A stretch of DNA of 64,000 nucleotides from Brevibacillus thermoruber 423 (GTDB lineage Bacteria > Bacillota > Bacilli > Brevibacillales > Brevibacillaceae). A program made the translations under genes and the position numbers. The first letter of the stretch is position 1, and every line of letters starts with the position of its first letter. The stretch is taken from NCBI RefSeq assembly GCF_000454065.1, contig NZ_ATNE01000001.1, forward strand, positions 684,501-748,500, written 5' to 3'. Below, piece after piece: positions 44,931 to 53,852 of the stretch. The notes under the pieces are model-generated. The model searched no databases. It saw nothing but the letters and a program-made list of their open reading frames with translations, and had not been told where the DNA came from.

Positions 44931-45557
44931 TATTAAACCTCCTATTTTTCAATTTTTTACCTTTACATTGGTATTATACTCTTATAATTTTGACATATCA
45001 ACACTTTATATGTCATATTTTGGGTTTCATCTTTAATCGTGCTTGAAATTTTTCTATCGTAGTTTTCGTTTTTTATATGGCTTGTTTACGAATCTCTACA
45101 GTCCCAAAAGGTGCACAGCCCAAACTGGTACGTCGCCTGCAATTCTATGAGTCCCTGATGCACCACTTCCTGTCGTCAGGCATTTGCTGTAGGGGCGGGA
45201 CACTCATTGAGCCGTCTGAGATGGTCACTCCCGCCAAGTCTTGGCCATCGTTCCTCTATCTTCATTTGTCGAGTACATATTTTTTCGAAAAGCTTGAATG
45301 CCATGACCTTCATCTGCGGCTTGCCTTTAGCAAATACGCCGTAGCTATAAACGATTGAATTATCGATGCCTCATCAAATAGATGTCTATTATTCATGCTT
45401 TGTTCATATACATATTCCTCCCTTTCTACTAGACGCCCTAATTTCATCTAAGTAGCTTTCCCAATAGCCAAGCATTGCTCAGCGTGATATCCTTCAATAA
45501 ATCTTTCGGTAACCCCAAAAGCAAAGCAAGCAAAAAAATAAACCACCAGCACTGAAG
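44931..45557. other. AT-rich gap with uncertain gene remnants
   Basis: No intact gene is visible. On the minus strand about 45190-45360 reads SIVYSYGVFAKGKPQMKVMA and onward to KICTRQMKIEERWPRLGG without stops. This looks like the end of a lost gene, but I recognise no family. Confidence 0.35.
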
Positions 45558-45925
45558 TGACCCCAAAAAGTTAGACAGTAATTTTAGTTAAGCCGCAAGT
45601 AAGGTTTGAGTTCGGTATTGCACTGGACTCAAGCCTTTTAATTTTGCCTTGATGCGTTTGTTGTTATAGTAGTCGATGTATTTTGCCAACTCTTGTTTAA
45701 AATGCTCAATGCTTTCAAACTCTTGCATATATAATAATTCCGATTTCAGGATACCAAAGAAGTTCTCCATGACAGCATTGTCATAACAGTTTCCTTTCCG
45801 CGACATACTCTGCGTGACGTTCTTCTCTTTCAATGCATGTTGGTACTTGCTCATTTGGTAATGCCAGCCTTGATCTGAGTGAATAAGCAGTTCGTCTTCA
45901 CTTTCGGGTACATAACTGAAGTCAA
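45558..45925 (-). mobile_element. IS3-family (IS150-like) remnant
   Basis: The terminal repeat TGACCCCAAAAAGTTAGACA (45558-45577) is typical of IS150-group ends. The adjoining frame encodes the C-terminus of Orf[41 protein letters not shown] (catalytic glutamate) and [20 protein letters not shown]. The element is truncated upstream at about 45926, next to the glpD hairpin, so most of the transposase is missing. Confidence 0.88.
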
Positions 45926-45928
45926 ATA

Positions 45929-45953
45929 GCCGTTGACCTTCTTTGTCAACGGC
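45929..45953 (-). terminator. Hairpin downstream of glpD
   Basis: GCCGTTGAC pairs perfectly with GTCAACGGC, ten bases after the glpD stop. The T tract is weak. It may be the original glpD terminator, clipped by the IS3 remnant. Confidence 0.55.
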
Positions 45954-45963
45954 TTGTCAAAAA

Positions 45964-47670
45964 TCAATTGCAACGAGACTCCCTGTCAAGCGGACAACGC
46001 GTTCCTTCCTCCAACGCCGCGTCGCTTTCCGGAAGCTGGCGGATCGACGCGATCAAGCGCGCGATCATCTCCCGCTGGCGTGCTGCCTCCGCGGCGTCCC
46101 ATTTCCGTTCGTCCGCCATCAGCCTGACGACGCGCTCCGCCTGTTCTTCCGCCTTGTGCAGTTGAAAATAGGTCCAGCCGGTGCGCAGCCGCAGGAAGTC
46201 GACGGCGTGTACTGTCATCTCCTCCTCCACGGCGTATTGAATCTGCGCCCGCAGAAGCTGTTCGGGGGTAAGAGGAGGTCCCGGCAGCCGATCGTAAATC
46301 CGCAGCGTGTTGGTGCCGTACGTGTCGAGCCACTCCTGCGCCGTCTCCCGGTCGACGCCTTTCTCCACCCCCAGCCGCAGCATCTCCCGCTTCCAGTCTT
46401 CATACCGCTCACGCCCGTTCCGCTCTCCGCCGCTGATCACAATCCGGTCGGTCGTGCAGCCGGGAAAGGACCGTCCTTCCCGCTCCCGCAGCGTCTGCGC
46501 CACCAGATCGACCACCTTTTCCGCCATCTTGCGGAAGCCCGTCAGCTTGCCTCCGGCGATGGTGATCAGGCCGGAAGGGGAATGAAACACCTCGTCTTTC
46601 CGCGACAGTTCCGACGGGCCTTTGCCCTCCTCGTAAATCAGCGGGCGCAGTCCGGCCCAATGGGAGAGCACGTCCCGCGGCTTCAGCCTGACATCGGGGA
46701 ACATCGCGTTGACCGCGCGCAGCAGGTAGTCGCGGTCCGCGACGGTGGTGCGGGGCTGGTCGATGTCGTGTCGGTAGGGCGTGTCGGTCGTGCCGATGTA
46801 GGTGATCGTGCCGCGCGGAATGACGAACACCATGCGCCCGTCCGGGGTGTCAAAGTACGCCGATTGCGCCACCGGCAGGCGGTCGTAGGCGACCACCAGA
46901 TGGACGCCTTTCGTCAGATAGAGGCGCTTGCCGGCAAGCGAGCCGTCCAAGCGGCGCAGTTCGTCCACCCAGGGGCCGGCGGCGTTGACGACGCATGTGG
47001 CGTACAGATCAAACGTCCGGCCCGACACGCCATCCGCGACGCGCACCCCCGTCAACCGGCCGTTGTCGTAGAGAAACTGGCGCGCTTCCGCGTAATTGAC
47101 CGCCCGTGCCCCGTGTGCCACAGCCGTCTTCATGATGTCGAGCGTCAGGCGGGCGTCGTCCGTGCGGTATTCCACGTAGAGTCCGCCTCCTTTTAGCCGG
47201 TCCCGCTTGAGCAGCGGCTCCTGCCGGATCGTCTCGTCGCGGCTGAGCATTTTCCGCCGTTCCGTGCGCTCCACGCCGGCCAGCAGGTCGTACAGGTAGA
47301 GGCCGACCGACGAGGCCAGGTAGCCGTAGGTTCCCCCTTGGTAGATCGGCAGCAGCATCGGGGCGGGAATGACCAGATGGGGGGCGTTTTTGTACAGGAT
47401 GGCCCGTTCTCTCCCTACTTCCCGCACCAGCTTCACTTCCCCCTGCTTCAGATACCGGAGCCCGCCGTGAATCAGTTTGGTGGAGCGGCTGCTCGTCCCC
47501 GAACCGAAGTCCGCCTTTTCCACCACGGCCACCTTCATGCCGCGGACGCTGGCGTCCAGCGCGATGCCCGCACCGGTAATCCCGCCGCCGATCACGAGCA
47601 GGTCAAGCGTCTCCCCCGCCATCTCCTGAAGTACAGCCAGCCGGCTGCTCGCTGAAAATTTCATTTTCAC
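45964..47670 (-). CDS. glpD: Aerobic glycerol-3-phosphate dehydrogenase GlpD
   Basis: The 568-residue flavoprotein has the FAD motif LDLLVIGGGITGAGIALDAS and SGTSSRSTKLIHGGLRYLKQ. NAAGPWVDELRRLDGS, IPRGTITYIGTTDTPYRHDI and TIAGGKLTGFRKMAEKVVDL also fit the family. It oxidises glycerol-3-phosphate to dihydroxyacetone phosphate and passes electrons to quinone. The GTG at 47670 lies seven bases after AGGAGG; an ATG two codons later is an alternative. Its leader holds a strong terminator expected to be controlled by GlpP. Confidence 0.95.
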   Translation of the reverse strand: MKMKFSASSRLAVLQEMAGETLDLLVIGGGITGAGIALDASVRGMKVAVVEKADFGSGTSSRSTKLIHGGLRYLKQGEVKLVREVGRERAILYKNAPHLVIPAPMLLPIYQGGTYGYLASSVGLYLYDLLAGVERTERRKMLSRDETIRQEPLLKRDRLKGGGLYVEYRTDDARLTLDIMKTAVAHGARAVNYAEARQFLYDNGRLTGVRVADGVSGRTFDLYATCVVNAAGPWVDELRRLDGSLAGKRLYLTKGVHLVVAYDRLPVAQSAYFDTPDGRMVFVIPRGTITYIGTTDTPYRHDIDQPRTTVADRDYLLRAVNAMFPDVRLKPRDVLSHWAGLRPLIYEEGKGPSELSRKDEVFHSPSGLITIAGGKLTGFRKMAEKVVDLVAQTLREREGRSFPGCTTDRIVISGGERNGRERYEDWKREMLRLGVEKGVDRETAQEWLDTYGTNTLRIYDRLPGPPLTPEQLLRAQIQYAVEEEMTVHAVDFLRLRTGWTYFQLHKAEEQAERVVRLMADERKWDAAEAARQREMIARLIASIRQLPESDAALEEGTRCPLDRESRCN

Positions 47671-47760
47671 ACAAAAGCCTCCTCTCCGGCAGGACGAAGC
47701 CTCCCTGTTGCAGCCGCTTCGCCCGCGCCGGTTCTTCTCACGCGCTCCATGTTTCATGCC

Positions 47761-47826
47761 GAAAAAAACCCCCTGTGAAAAGTGCGGCCTGCCATCATCA
47801 GACAAGCCGTCCTTTCAAGGGGGTTC
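47761..47826 (-). promoter_or_regulatory. glpD leader terminator, likely GlpP antitermination site
   Basis: On the minus strand GGAGAACCCCCTTGA starts a long hairpin that closes with AGGGGGTTTTTTT (plus 47761-47774), 90 bases upstream of the glpD start. In B. subtilis GlpP with glycerol-3-phosphate prevents termination at such a site. The adjacent glpP gene supports the same control here. Confidence 0.75.
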
Positions 47827-47883
47827 TCCTGTTCTCTTCCCTTTTTCCTATTCACAAGAAGACTTACACGAAAACTACGTCCA

Positions 47884-48441
47884 CTAAAACCACAGGTCCT
47901 TGGTGCCGACCGACACGGCCAGCGCCCCTGCGGCAAGCGCGTCGTCAATTTCCTGCTTGGTGCCGACCAGTCCGCCGGCGATGATGGGCAGCGGCGTCAG
48001 GCCGGTCATCTCCTGGATCACCCTCGGCATCACGCCGGGCATCACTTCGACCGCGTCCGGCATGCTCTGCTCCACGACCTTGATGCCTTTGATCACGGCG
48101 TTGCGATCGATCAGAAAGATGCGCTGAATCGCCATCAGCCCCATCTCCTTGGCGACCCGAATCAGGTTGCTGCGGGTGGAGATGATGCCGGTCGGCGCGA
48201 TGTTTTGGGCCACGTACGCCACGCCGCTTTTGTCAGGGGCGATGCCCTCGATGAACTCCATGTGCAAAAAGACGCATTTGCCGGCCTGCTTGATCCGGTC
48301 CACCAGTTCCTTGATGTTGAAAATCGAGCCGGTCAACAGAAAGACGATATTCACGTCGCTTTTGATCGCGTCGTCCACATCGGCTTCCGATTGAACCGCG
48401 GCGATGGTCTGGTGTTCGACAAGATCGACAATAGGATACAT
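47884..48441 (-). CDS. glpP: Glycerol-3-phosphate responsive antiterminator GlpP
   Basis: The 185-residue protein shows the GlpP motifs VNIVFLLTGSIFNIKELVDR, GKCVFLHMEFIEGIAPDKSG and AQNIAPTGIISTRSNLIRVA. It ends PIIAGGLVGTKQEIDDALAA. It binds leader RNAs of the glp regulon when glycerol-3-phosphate is present. Transcribed with or just after the HAD phosphatase gene, and directly upstream of the glpD leader. Confidence 0.95.
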   Translation of the reverse strand: MYPIVDLVEHQTIAAVQSEADVDDAIKSDVNIVFLLTGSIFNIKELVDRIKQAGKCVFLHMEFIEGIAPDKSGVAYVAQNIAPTGIISTRSNLIRVAKEMGLMAIQRIFLIDRNAVIKGIKVVEQSMPDAVEVMPGVMPRVIQEMTGLTPLPIIAGGLVGTKQEIDDALAAGALAVSVGTKDLWF

Positions 48442-48489
48442 CCGTTACCCTCCAGGTCAGGTTGGTTGCTCCTATTATACCACCACTTT

Positions 48490-49260
48490 CTAAATGTTCA
48501 CAATTTCTTTAATACTGTTTAAAATGTAGCGCGGACGGTATTCGCTCCGCTCGGCCATCTCCCTGGTGGAGATGCCGGTCAGCACGAGGACGGAATTCAT
48601 CCCGGTGTCATTGCCCATCTTGATGTCCGTTTCCAGCCGGTCGCCCACCATGTAGCAGGAAGCGTAGTCCAGCCCCAGATGGCAGACGGCCGCTTCCGCC
48701 GCGATCGGGGAGGGTTTGCCCACCACGAGGTCGACCGGCCTGCCCGTCGCCCCTTCCAATGCCCCGATAAACGCGCCGGTGTCCGGGATTTGTCCGTCTT
48801 CCAGCGGGCACGTCCGGTCCGGGTTGGACGCGATCACCTTGGCTCCCCGCACCGCCGCCTGGTACAAAGCGTTCAGCATCCCGTAGCTGAACTGCCGGTC
48901 CCACGACAGGACGACGTACTGCACATCGTGCGGGTCGTCGCTCATGACGATGCCGTGCGCCGCCAGCTCGTCACGGATCGGCTGCTCCCCGATGACCAGC
49001 ACCCGCTCGCCCGGCTGCATCACCCGCTGCAGGTACCGGGCCGTGATCAGCGAAGAGTTGAGCACGTCGTCCACCGTTGTAGGGATGCCCATTTTCGTCA
49101 GCTTCTCCGCGTAGGACTGGCGGGTGGCGATCGGCTTGTTGGAGAGGAACACCACCTTGTCGCCGCGCGCCCGCAGCGTCCGGATCGCCTCCGCCGCCCC
49201 CTCAATCAAACGGTCCCCCAGATAGACCGTACCGTCGAGGTCAAAGATAAACCCTCTCAT
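48490..49260 (-). CDS. HAD-IIA family sugar/glycerol phosphatase (NagD/AraL type)
   Basis: The 256-residue hydrolase has motif I GFIFDLDGTVYLGD, motif II FLSNKP and the C2-cap region with SNPDRTCPLEDGQIPDTGAF. Motifs III and IV are VGKPSPIAAEAA and YMVGDRLETDIKMGNDTGMN. NagD-like enzymes dephosphorylate small phosphometabolites. The gene starts 12 bases after the ABC permease gene, so it may act on a phosphorylated compound brought in by that transporter, for example glycerol-3-phosphate (inference). Confidence 0.88.
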   Translation of the reverse strand: MRGFIFDLDGTVYLGDRLIEGAAEAIRTLRARGDKVVFLSNKPIATRQSYAEKLTKMGIPTTVDDVLNSSLITARYLQRVMQPGERVLVIGEQPIRDELAAHGIVMSDDPHDVQYVVLSWDRQFSYGMLNALYQAAVRGAKVIASNPDRTCPLEDGQIPDTGAFIGALEGATGRPVDLVVGKPSPIAAEAAVCHLGLDYASCYMVGDRLETDIKMGNDTGMNSVLVLTGISTREMAERSEYRPRYILNSIKEIVNI

Positions 49261-49272
49261 TGCCCGTTCTCC

Positions 49273-50979
49273 TTAGTACAGTTGGTCTTTGGTCAGTTTT
49301 TTCGCCAGGGACTGCAGCGCGATGACAATGGCGATGATCAGGATCGCCATCGCCGAAGCGGTGTAGTACTCGCCGCGCAGCAGGTTCTGAAACACGGCCA
49401 GGCTCATCGGCGCCCAATCCGTCGGAGCGAGCAGGAGCGAGATGCTGGTCTCCTTGATCACCGTCACGAACACCAGTATGGCGCCCGCCGCGATGCCCGG
49501 CAGCATCAGCGGGCCGATGACCGTAACCGCCGCCAACAGGTTGGAGGCGCCCAGGTTGACGGCCGCTTCTTCGATGTCTTTGCGGATCGCCATCATCGAA
49601 CTCATCGTCGAGCGAATCATGTACGGCATCCGCCGAATCGTGTAGGCGACGATCAGCAAGAGGGCGGTGCCGGTCAATTTCAGCGGCGCCGTATTAAACG
49701 TCTGGATCAGCGCAATCCCCAGGGAAATCCCCGGCACGATCAGCGGGATCGACGAGACGAAGTCAAGCCCGCCGGAGCCGCGCCGCACCACGAAGTACGA
49801 GACAAACGTGGCGATCACGACGCTCAGCACCAGCGCTCCGGCCGCCAGCACCAGGCTGTTCACGATATTTTTATGCGACGTGCTGAAGATGGTCAGGTAG
49901 TGCTTCAGCGTGTAGCCGTCGGGCAGGGCGTGATGCCCCCAGGTGGTCGCCAGCGACGAGAGAAAGACGGACCCGACGGCCAAAAGCGGCACCAGCATCA
50001 CCAGGAAGGTGTAGATAGTGAGCACGGCGACGACCCCTTTGTGGTCGTTCAGCTTCTGCCGCGTCGGCTTGCCCGAGATGGTGCCGTACTCCTTCCCTTT
50101 GACCACCAACCGCTGCAGCCAGAAAAAGAAGGCGGCCACCAGCAGCATGATCACGGTCAGGACGGCCGAGCCCGCCCAGTTGTAGAAGCCGGCGATCTCG
50201 CGGTACGCCTCGACCACGATCAGGTTCAGGTCTTTGGGCGCCAGAATGATCGGCGTGCCGAAATCGGAAAAGCTGACGGTAAAAATCAGCAGCATGCTGG
50301 AGACGATCCCCGGCACGGCCAGCGGCAGCGTCACCCGCAAAAAGGTGTACCAGCCTTGCGCCCCCAGGTTTTGCGACGCTTCCTCCAGCGTCAGGTCGCT
50401 GATCTTGAACGCCGCCACCATCGGCCAAAGCGCGTAGGGAAAGAAGAAAAAGACCTGTACCAGCACGATTCCCAACATCGACTGCACGTCAAACAGCACG
50501 CCTTCGCCGCCTAGCGACCGGTAGATGTGGTTGACCCACCCGGTCTTGCCGAACATCAGGGTAAACGCGTAGGACGAGATGAACGTCGGCACCACCAGCG
50601 GGATGGTGCAGAGCGCGGCGAAGAACGGCTTCCACGGCATGGTGGTGCGGGCGAAGGCGTAGGCGATCGGCAGCACCAACACCGTCACCAGCAGCGCCAC
50701 CCCCGTGCTCAGCTTCAGGCTGTTGACCAGCGCGGCGAAGTACCCCGTGCCTTCAAACAGCGACGAGTACGCGTCCAGCGACAGGTGAGAGAGCTTCTTC
50801 AGCGTGGACGACAAAATTTTCTGACTGGTCAGGCTGCCAAACAGGTTGACCGGCTCTCCCGTCAGGCTGACGAGCAGGATGGAAAACAGCGGGACCAGCA
50901 AAAACACAAGGAAAAAGAGATAAATCAACCATTTCAGCACGGTAAAGCCGTTGAAGGTAAAGGAGTGCCGCTGTTTCAT
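49273..50979 (-). CDS. ABC transporter permease, fused double domain (FbpB/PhnU-V type)
   Basis: The 568-residue protein contains two BPD permease domains in tandem. EASQNLGAQGWYTFLRVTLP is the first EAA loop and EAAVNLGASNLLAAVTVIGP the second. About twelve membrane helices are visible. This fused form is common in iron(III) and aminoethylphosphonate importers. The stop/start overlap of four bases with the ATPase gene shows one operon. Substrate is discussed under the binding protein. Confidence 0.92.
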   Translation of the reverse strand: MKQRHSFTFNGFTVLKWLIYLFFLVFLLVPLFSILLVSLTGEPVNLFGSLTSQKILSSTLKKLSHLSLDAYSSLFEGTGYFAALVNSLKLSTGVALLVTVLVLPIAYAFARTTMPWKPFFAALCTIPLVVPTFISSYAFTLMFGKTGWVNHIYRSLGGEGVLFDVQSMLGIVLVQVFFFFPYALWPMVAAFKISDLTLEEASQNLGAQGWYTFLRVTLPLAVPGIVSSMLLIFTVSFSDFGTPIILAPKDLNLIVVEAYREIAGFYNWAGSAVLTVIMLLVAAFFFWLQRLVVKGKEYGTISGKPTRQKLNDHKGVVAVLTIYTFLVMLVPLLAVGSVFLSSLATTWGHHALPDGYTLKHYLTIFSTSHKNIVNSLVLAAGALVLSVVIATFVSYFVVRRGSGGLDFVSSIPLIVPGISLGIALIQTFNTAPLKLTGTALLLIVAYTIRRMPYMIRSTMSSMMAIRKDIEEAAVNLGASNLLAAVTVIGPLMLPGIAAGAILVFVTVIKETSISLLLAPTDWAPMSLAVFQNLLRGEYYTASAMAILIIAIVIALQSLAKKLTKDQLY

Positions 50980-52106
50980 AAGATCACCACGACATTCGGA
51001 TCGATTGCCAGCTTCACGTTCGTCCCCGCCGGCAGCAGCGGGCTGCCCGCTTCAAAGGTTTTGTCCACTTCCACCTGCAGTTCGCCGACCTGCACGTCGT
51101 AGCGGATGGTCGAACCCAGATAGGTGGACATGGAAATCGTGCCTTCCAGCAGGTTGTCGCCCGTATCCACCTGCGCCCCGTCCGCAAACAGTCGGATGCT
51201 TTCCGGCCGGATGATCACGTCCACTTCGCTGCGGTTGGTCGGAAACGCGGAGCGAATCACCCCGTCGCCGACGAGCTGCAGCACGGTGCCCGCCTCGCCG
51301 GACTCCTTCACCGTCGCTTTGAAGATGTTGGACGCGCCGACGAAATCGGCGACAAACGTGGAGGCCGGTTGGCTGTACAGGGCCGTGGGCGTGTCCACCT
51401 GCACCAGCCTGCCGCCCTGCATCACGGCCACGCGGTCGGCCATGCTCATCGCTTCTTCCTGGTCGTGGGTCACAAAGATCGTCGTGATCCCCACTTTCTG
51501 CTGGATGCGCCGAATGGTGACGCGCATGCTGCTGCGCAGCTTCTTGTCCAGGTTGGACAGCGGCTCGTCCATCAGCAGGACGGCCGGCTCCATGATCAGC
51601 GCCCGGGCCAGCGCCACGCGCTGCTGCTGGCCGCCGGACAACTGTCCGGGCAGGCGGTCGGCGAGGTGGCCCAGTTCGACGAAATCAAGGGCGTCGCGCA
51701 CCTTTTTTTCGGTGTCCTTGTCCACTTTCCCCAGCTTGCGGTTGAGCATGTGGGCCAGCACGGACAGCTTCGTGTCCAGGCCGCCCTGGTAAAAGCGGCG
51801 CACCTGCAGGCTGTAGGCGACGTTTTCAAACACGCTGAGATGGGGGAACAGCGCGTAGCTCTGAAACACCATGCCGCAGTTCCGCTGGTTGGCGGGCACA
51901 TGGCTCACATCCCGCTCCCCGATGAAAATCTTTCCCGCGGTGGGGCTTTCAAAACCGGCCACACAGCGCATGGTCGTCGTTTTTCCGCAGCCGGAAGGTC
52001 CCAGAAGGGCGAAGAATTCGCCCTCGCGAATCTCCAGATTGACGTCTTCCAAAGCAGTGATTCCGTTGAATTGTTTATGCAAGTGTTCGATTCGAACCGA
52101 CCCCAT
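50976..52106 (-). CDS. ABC transporter ATP-binding protein
   Basis: The 376-residue ATPase has Walker A GPSGCGKTTTMRCVAGFE, the signature LSGGQQQRVALARALI, Walker B AVLLMDEPLSNLD and the switch TIFVTHDQEEAMSMAD. A C-terminal TOBE-type regulatory domain (residues 240-376) is typical of the MalK/PotA/FbpC group. It energises the fused permease encoded next. Confidence 0.93.
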   Translation of the reverse strand: MGSVRIEHLHKQFNGITALEDVNLEIREGEFFALLGPSGCGKTTTMRCVAGFESPTAGKIFIGERDVSHVPANQRNCGMVFQSYALFPHLSVFENVAYSLQVRRFYQGGLDTKLSVLAHMLNRKLGKVDKDTEKKVRDALDFVELGHLADRLPGQLSGGQQQRVALARALIMEPAVLLMDEPLSNLDKKLRSSMRVTIRRIQQKVGITTIFVTHDQEEAMSMADRVAVMQGGRLVQVDTPTALYSQPASTFVADFVGASNIFKATVKESGEAGTVLQLVGDGVIRSAFPTNRSEVDVIIRPESIRLFADGAQVDTGDNLLEGTISMSTYLGSTIRYDVQVGELQVEVDKTFEAGSPLLPAGTNVKLAIDPNVVVIL

Positions 52107-52118
52107 CCAAGAGCCTCC

Positions 52119-53189
52119 TTACTGGAATTTTTGCCGCCACTCGCTGCGCACCCGGTCGTAGTTGTTCACGACCCAGTCGACGTCCAGCTCCTGCGCGTGC
52201 GGGATGACATTTTCCAGGGTAAGCGGCGTTTTCGACTCCACTTCTTTGGAGATCGGGATGTGGTACCAGTTGGCCAGCGTCTGCTGCCCTTCCTTGGACA
52301 GCAGGTAGTCGATCAGCGCCTTGCCGCCGTCGGGGTTCGGGCCGTCCTTCACCAGCGACACCGGGTTGACGATGACCGGCGTCTTGTCCGGCACGATGAA
52401 ATCGATTTTCTCCCCCTTGGCCTTCATCTCGTACGCCATGAAGTCAAAGGCGATCGCAATGTGTGCCTCCCCTTTGGCAACCGCTTTGGAAGGCGCGGAG
52501 CCGGAGTCGGGCATGGCGCTCATCTGTTCCACCAGCTTTTTGAAGTAGTCCCAGCCCTGCTCTTCGCCGCGGGCCATCAGTTGGCTCAGCACGGTGAGGG
52601 TCGCGGTGCCGGACGCGGCCGGGTTGGGCATCTGGATTTTGCCTTTCCATTTGGGATCGAGCAGGTCATCCCAGGTTTTCGGCGCCTCTTCCGGCTTCAC
52701 CAGGTCGCTGTTGTAGGCGAACCCGAGCACGAACACCTCCGCGCCGATCCACTTCCAGTCCTTGTCGCGGAGTTTGATGCCGTCCCGTACTTCCGGCCAA
52801 TCCTTGATCGCTTCCGGCGTATACGATGTGATGATGTCCTTGTCCTTGGCCGCCTCGAACGGCAGGAATCCGCCGCCGCCGTACCAGACGTCGCCCTGCG
52901 GGTTGTCTTTTTCCGCGATCATGCGGTTGACCAGCACGTTGGTCCCGGCGTACTGCACGTTGATGGAGGACCCTTTGTAAGCCTTTTCAAAATTGAGCCC
53001 GATCTCTTTGGTCATATCCGGCGTCTCCGGCGAATAGAGCGCGATTGGTCCCAGTTCCTTCGCTCCCGCCGATCCGTTCCCTGCCGGTGTGCCGCCGGGC
53101 GAAGCCTCTTCGCCGGAGGAGCACCCCGCCAGGGCGACAGTGGAGAGCAAAACGGCCGCGGCTGCGACGTTCATCCATTTTTTCAACAT
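52119..53189 (-). CDS. ABC transporter substrate-binding lipoprotein
   Basis: The 356-residue lipoprotein has the lipobox VALAGC near residue 22. The type 2 binding fold is of the iron/thiamine/aminoethylphosphonate class: PIALYSPETPDMTKEIGLNF, DVWYGGGGFLPFEAAKDKDI, WKGKIQMPNPAASGTATLTV and NPVSLVKDGPNPDGGKALID. The cargo is not readable. The HAD phosphatase, GlpP and GlpD downstream make a phosphorylated glycerol compound or a phosphonate plausible. Its leader has a terminator similar to that of glpD. Confidence 0.88.
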   Translation of the reverse strand: MLKKWMNVAAAAVLLSTVALAGCSSGEEASPGGTPAGNGSAGAKELGPIALYSPETPDMTKEIGLNFEKAYKGSSINVQYAGTNVLVNRMIAEKDNPQGDVWYGGGGFLPFEAAKDKDIITSYTPEAIKDWPEVRDGIKLRDKDWKWIGAEVFVLGFAYNSDLVKPEEAPKTWDDLLDPKWKGKIQMPNPAASGTATLTVLSQLMARGEEQGWDYFKKLVEQMSAMPDSGSAPSKAVAKGEAHIAIAFDFMAYEMKAKGEKIDFIVPDKTPVIVNPVSLVKDGPNPDGGKALIDYLLSKEGQQTLANWYHIPISKEVESKTPLTLENVIPHAQELDVDWVVNNYDRVRSEWRQKFQ

Positions 53190-53249
53190 GCGTCAGACCC
53201 CTCTTTCTATTTATTGTTGATCGAATAGTCAAATAGTTTGGCAGGAGAA

Positions 53250-53317
53250 AAAGAAAAACCCTCACGTAGATAAACACATCCCCTTGGGAGTGTGTTTACG
53301 GGTAAGGGTTTTCTCCG
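53250..53317 (-). promoter_or_regulatory. Leader terminator of the ABC importer operon
   Basis: On the minus strand GGAGAAAACCCTTA opens a long hairpin (inner stem AACACACTCCC with GGGGATGTGTT) that closes with GAGGGTTTTTCTTTTT, about 60 bases before the binding-protein start. The opening resembles the GGAGAACCCCCTTGA of the glpD leader, so GlpP-dependent antitermination is possible. Confidence 0.55.
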
Positions 53318-53560
53318 TTTCTCCGCCTAACCGTATGGGAAAATATGCTATCCGATCAACGTTTCTTTAAGTATAACCAGATCCATCTCTTTCTGTCAAT
53401 GAAGACGCTTAAATTTTTCAGACAAGTCGGACTGCTGGAGTCTCCGGTCACGGTCACGAGACGCACGGACATCTTACAAATTTTGCCCTTGATTTTGCCC
53501 CGTTTTTCTATATACTTGAACCATAACATAACTGCATAGATTATCCTCATCAAATACGAT

Positions 53561-53800
53561 GAGGATAGAGGTCGCGGCTTTTATATGATTCTGGCACGAG
53601 ATCCAGAGAAGATCGATGACTCCAGAGGAGGGAAAAGCCGCCGAAGTCCGCTGTGCATTCTCTGGGCACACGGGCTGGGGCTGTACCCGAAAGGGGCAGA
53701 ACTGTCACGTTTGCGAGCCGGGCAAACGTGGTGTGCTATCTTCAACGAAGGCTTGGTGGGGATGTAACAATACCGCCCTGTTCGTTGTGGCGGTATTTTT
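53561..53800 (+). ncRNA. Lysine riboswitch (L-box) with terminator
   Basis: The leader carries L-box landmarks in order: AGAGGTCGCG, GAGGGAAAAGCCGCCGAAG, GGGCTGGGGCTG, GAAAGGGGCAGAACTGTCAC and GGTGTGCTATC. P1 can form between GAGGATAG (53561-53568) and CTATCTTC (53736-53743). It is followed by the terminator ATACCGCC...GGCGGTATTTTTT (53770-53801). Lysine binding would favour termination and shut off the permease gene downstream. Confidence 0.88.
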
Positions 53801-53852
53801 TATGTCCGACCTTCCTTCCGACTATCTCATCAGAAAGGTCGTGCATGCACTC

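Noticed and set aside
45077..45358. Plus-strand 93-codon frame
   Set aside because: No ribosome binding site and no recognisable motif; the minus strand of the same stretch looks more like a gene remnant.
53616..53852. Longer permease N-terminus starting inside the leader
   Set aside because: That reading covers the lysine riboswitch and its terminator, whose conserved RNA features explain the sequence.
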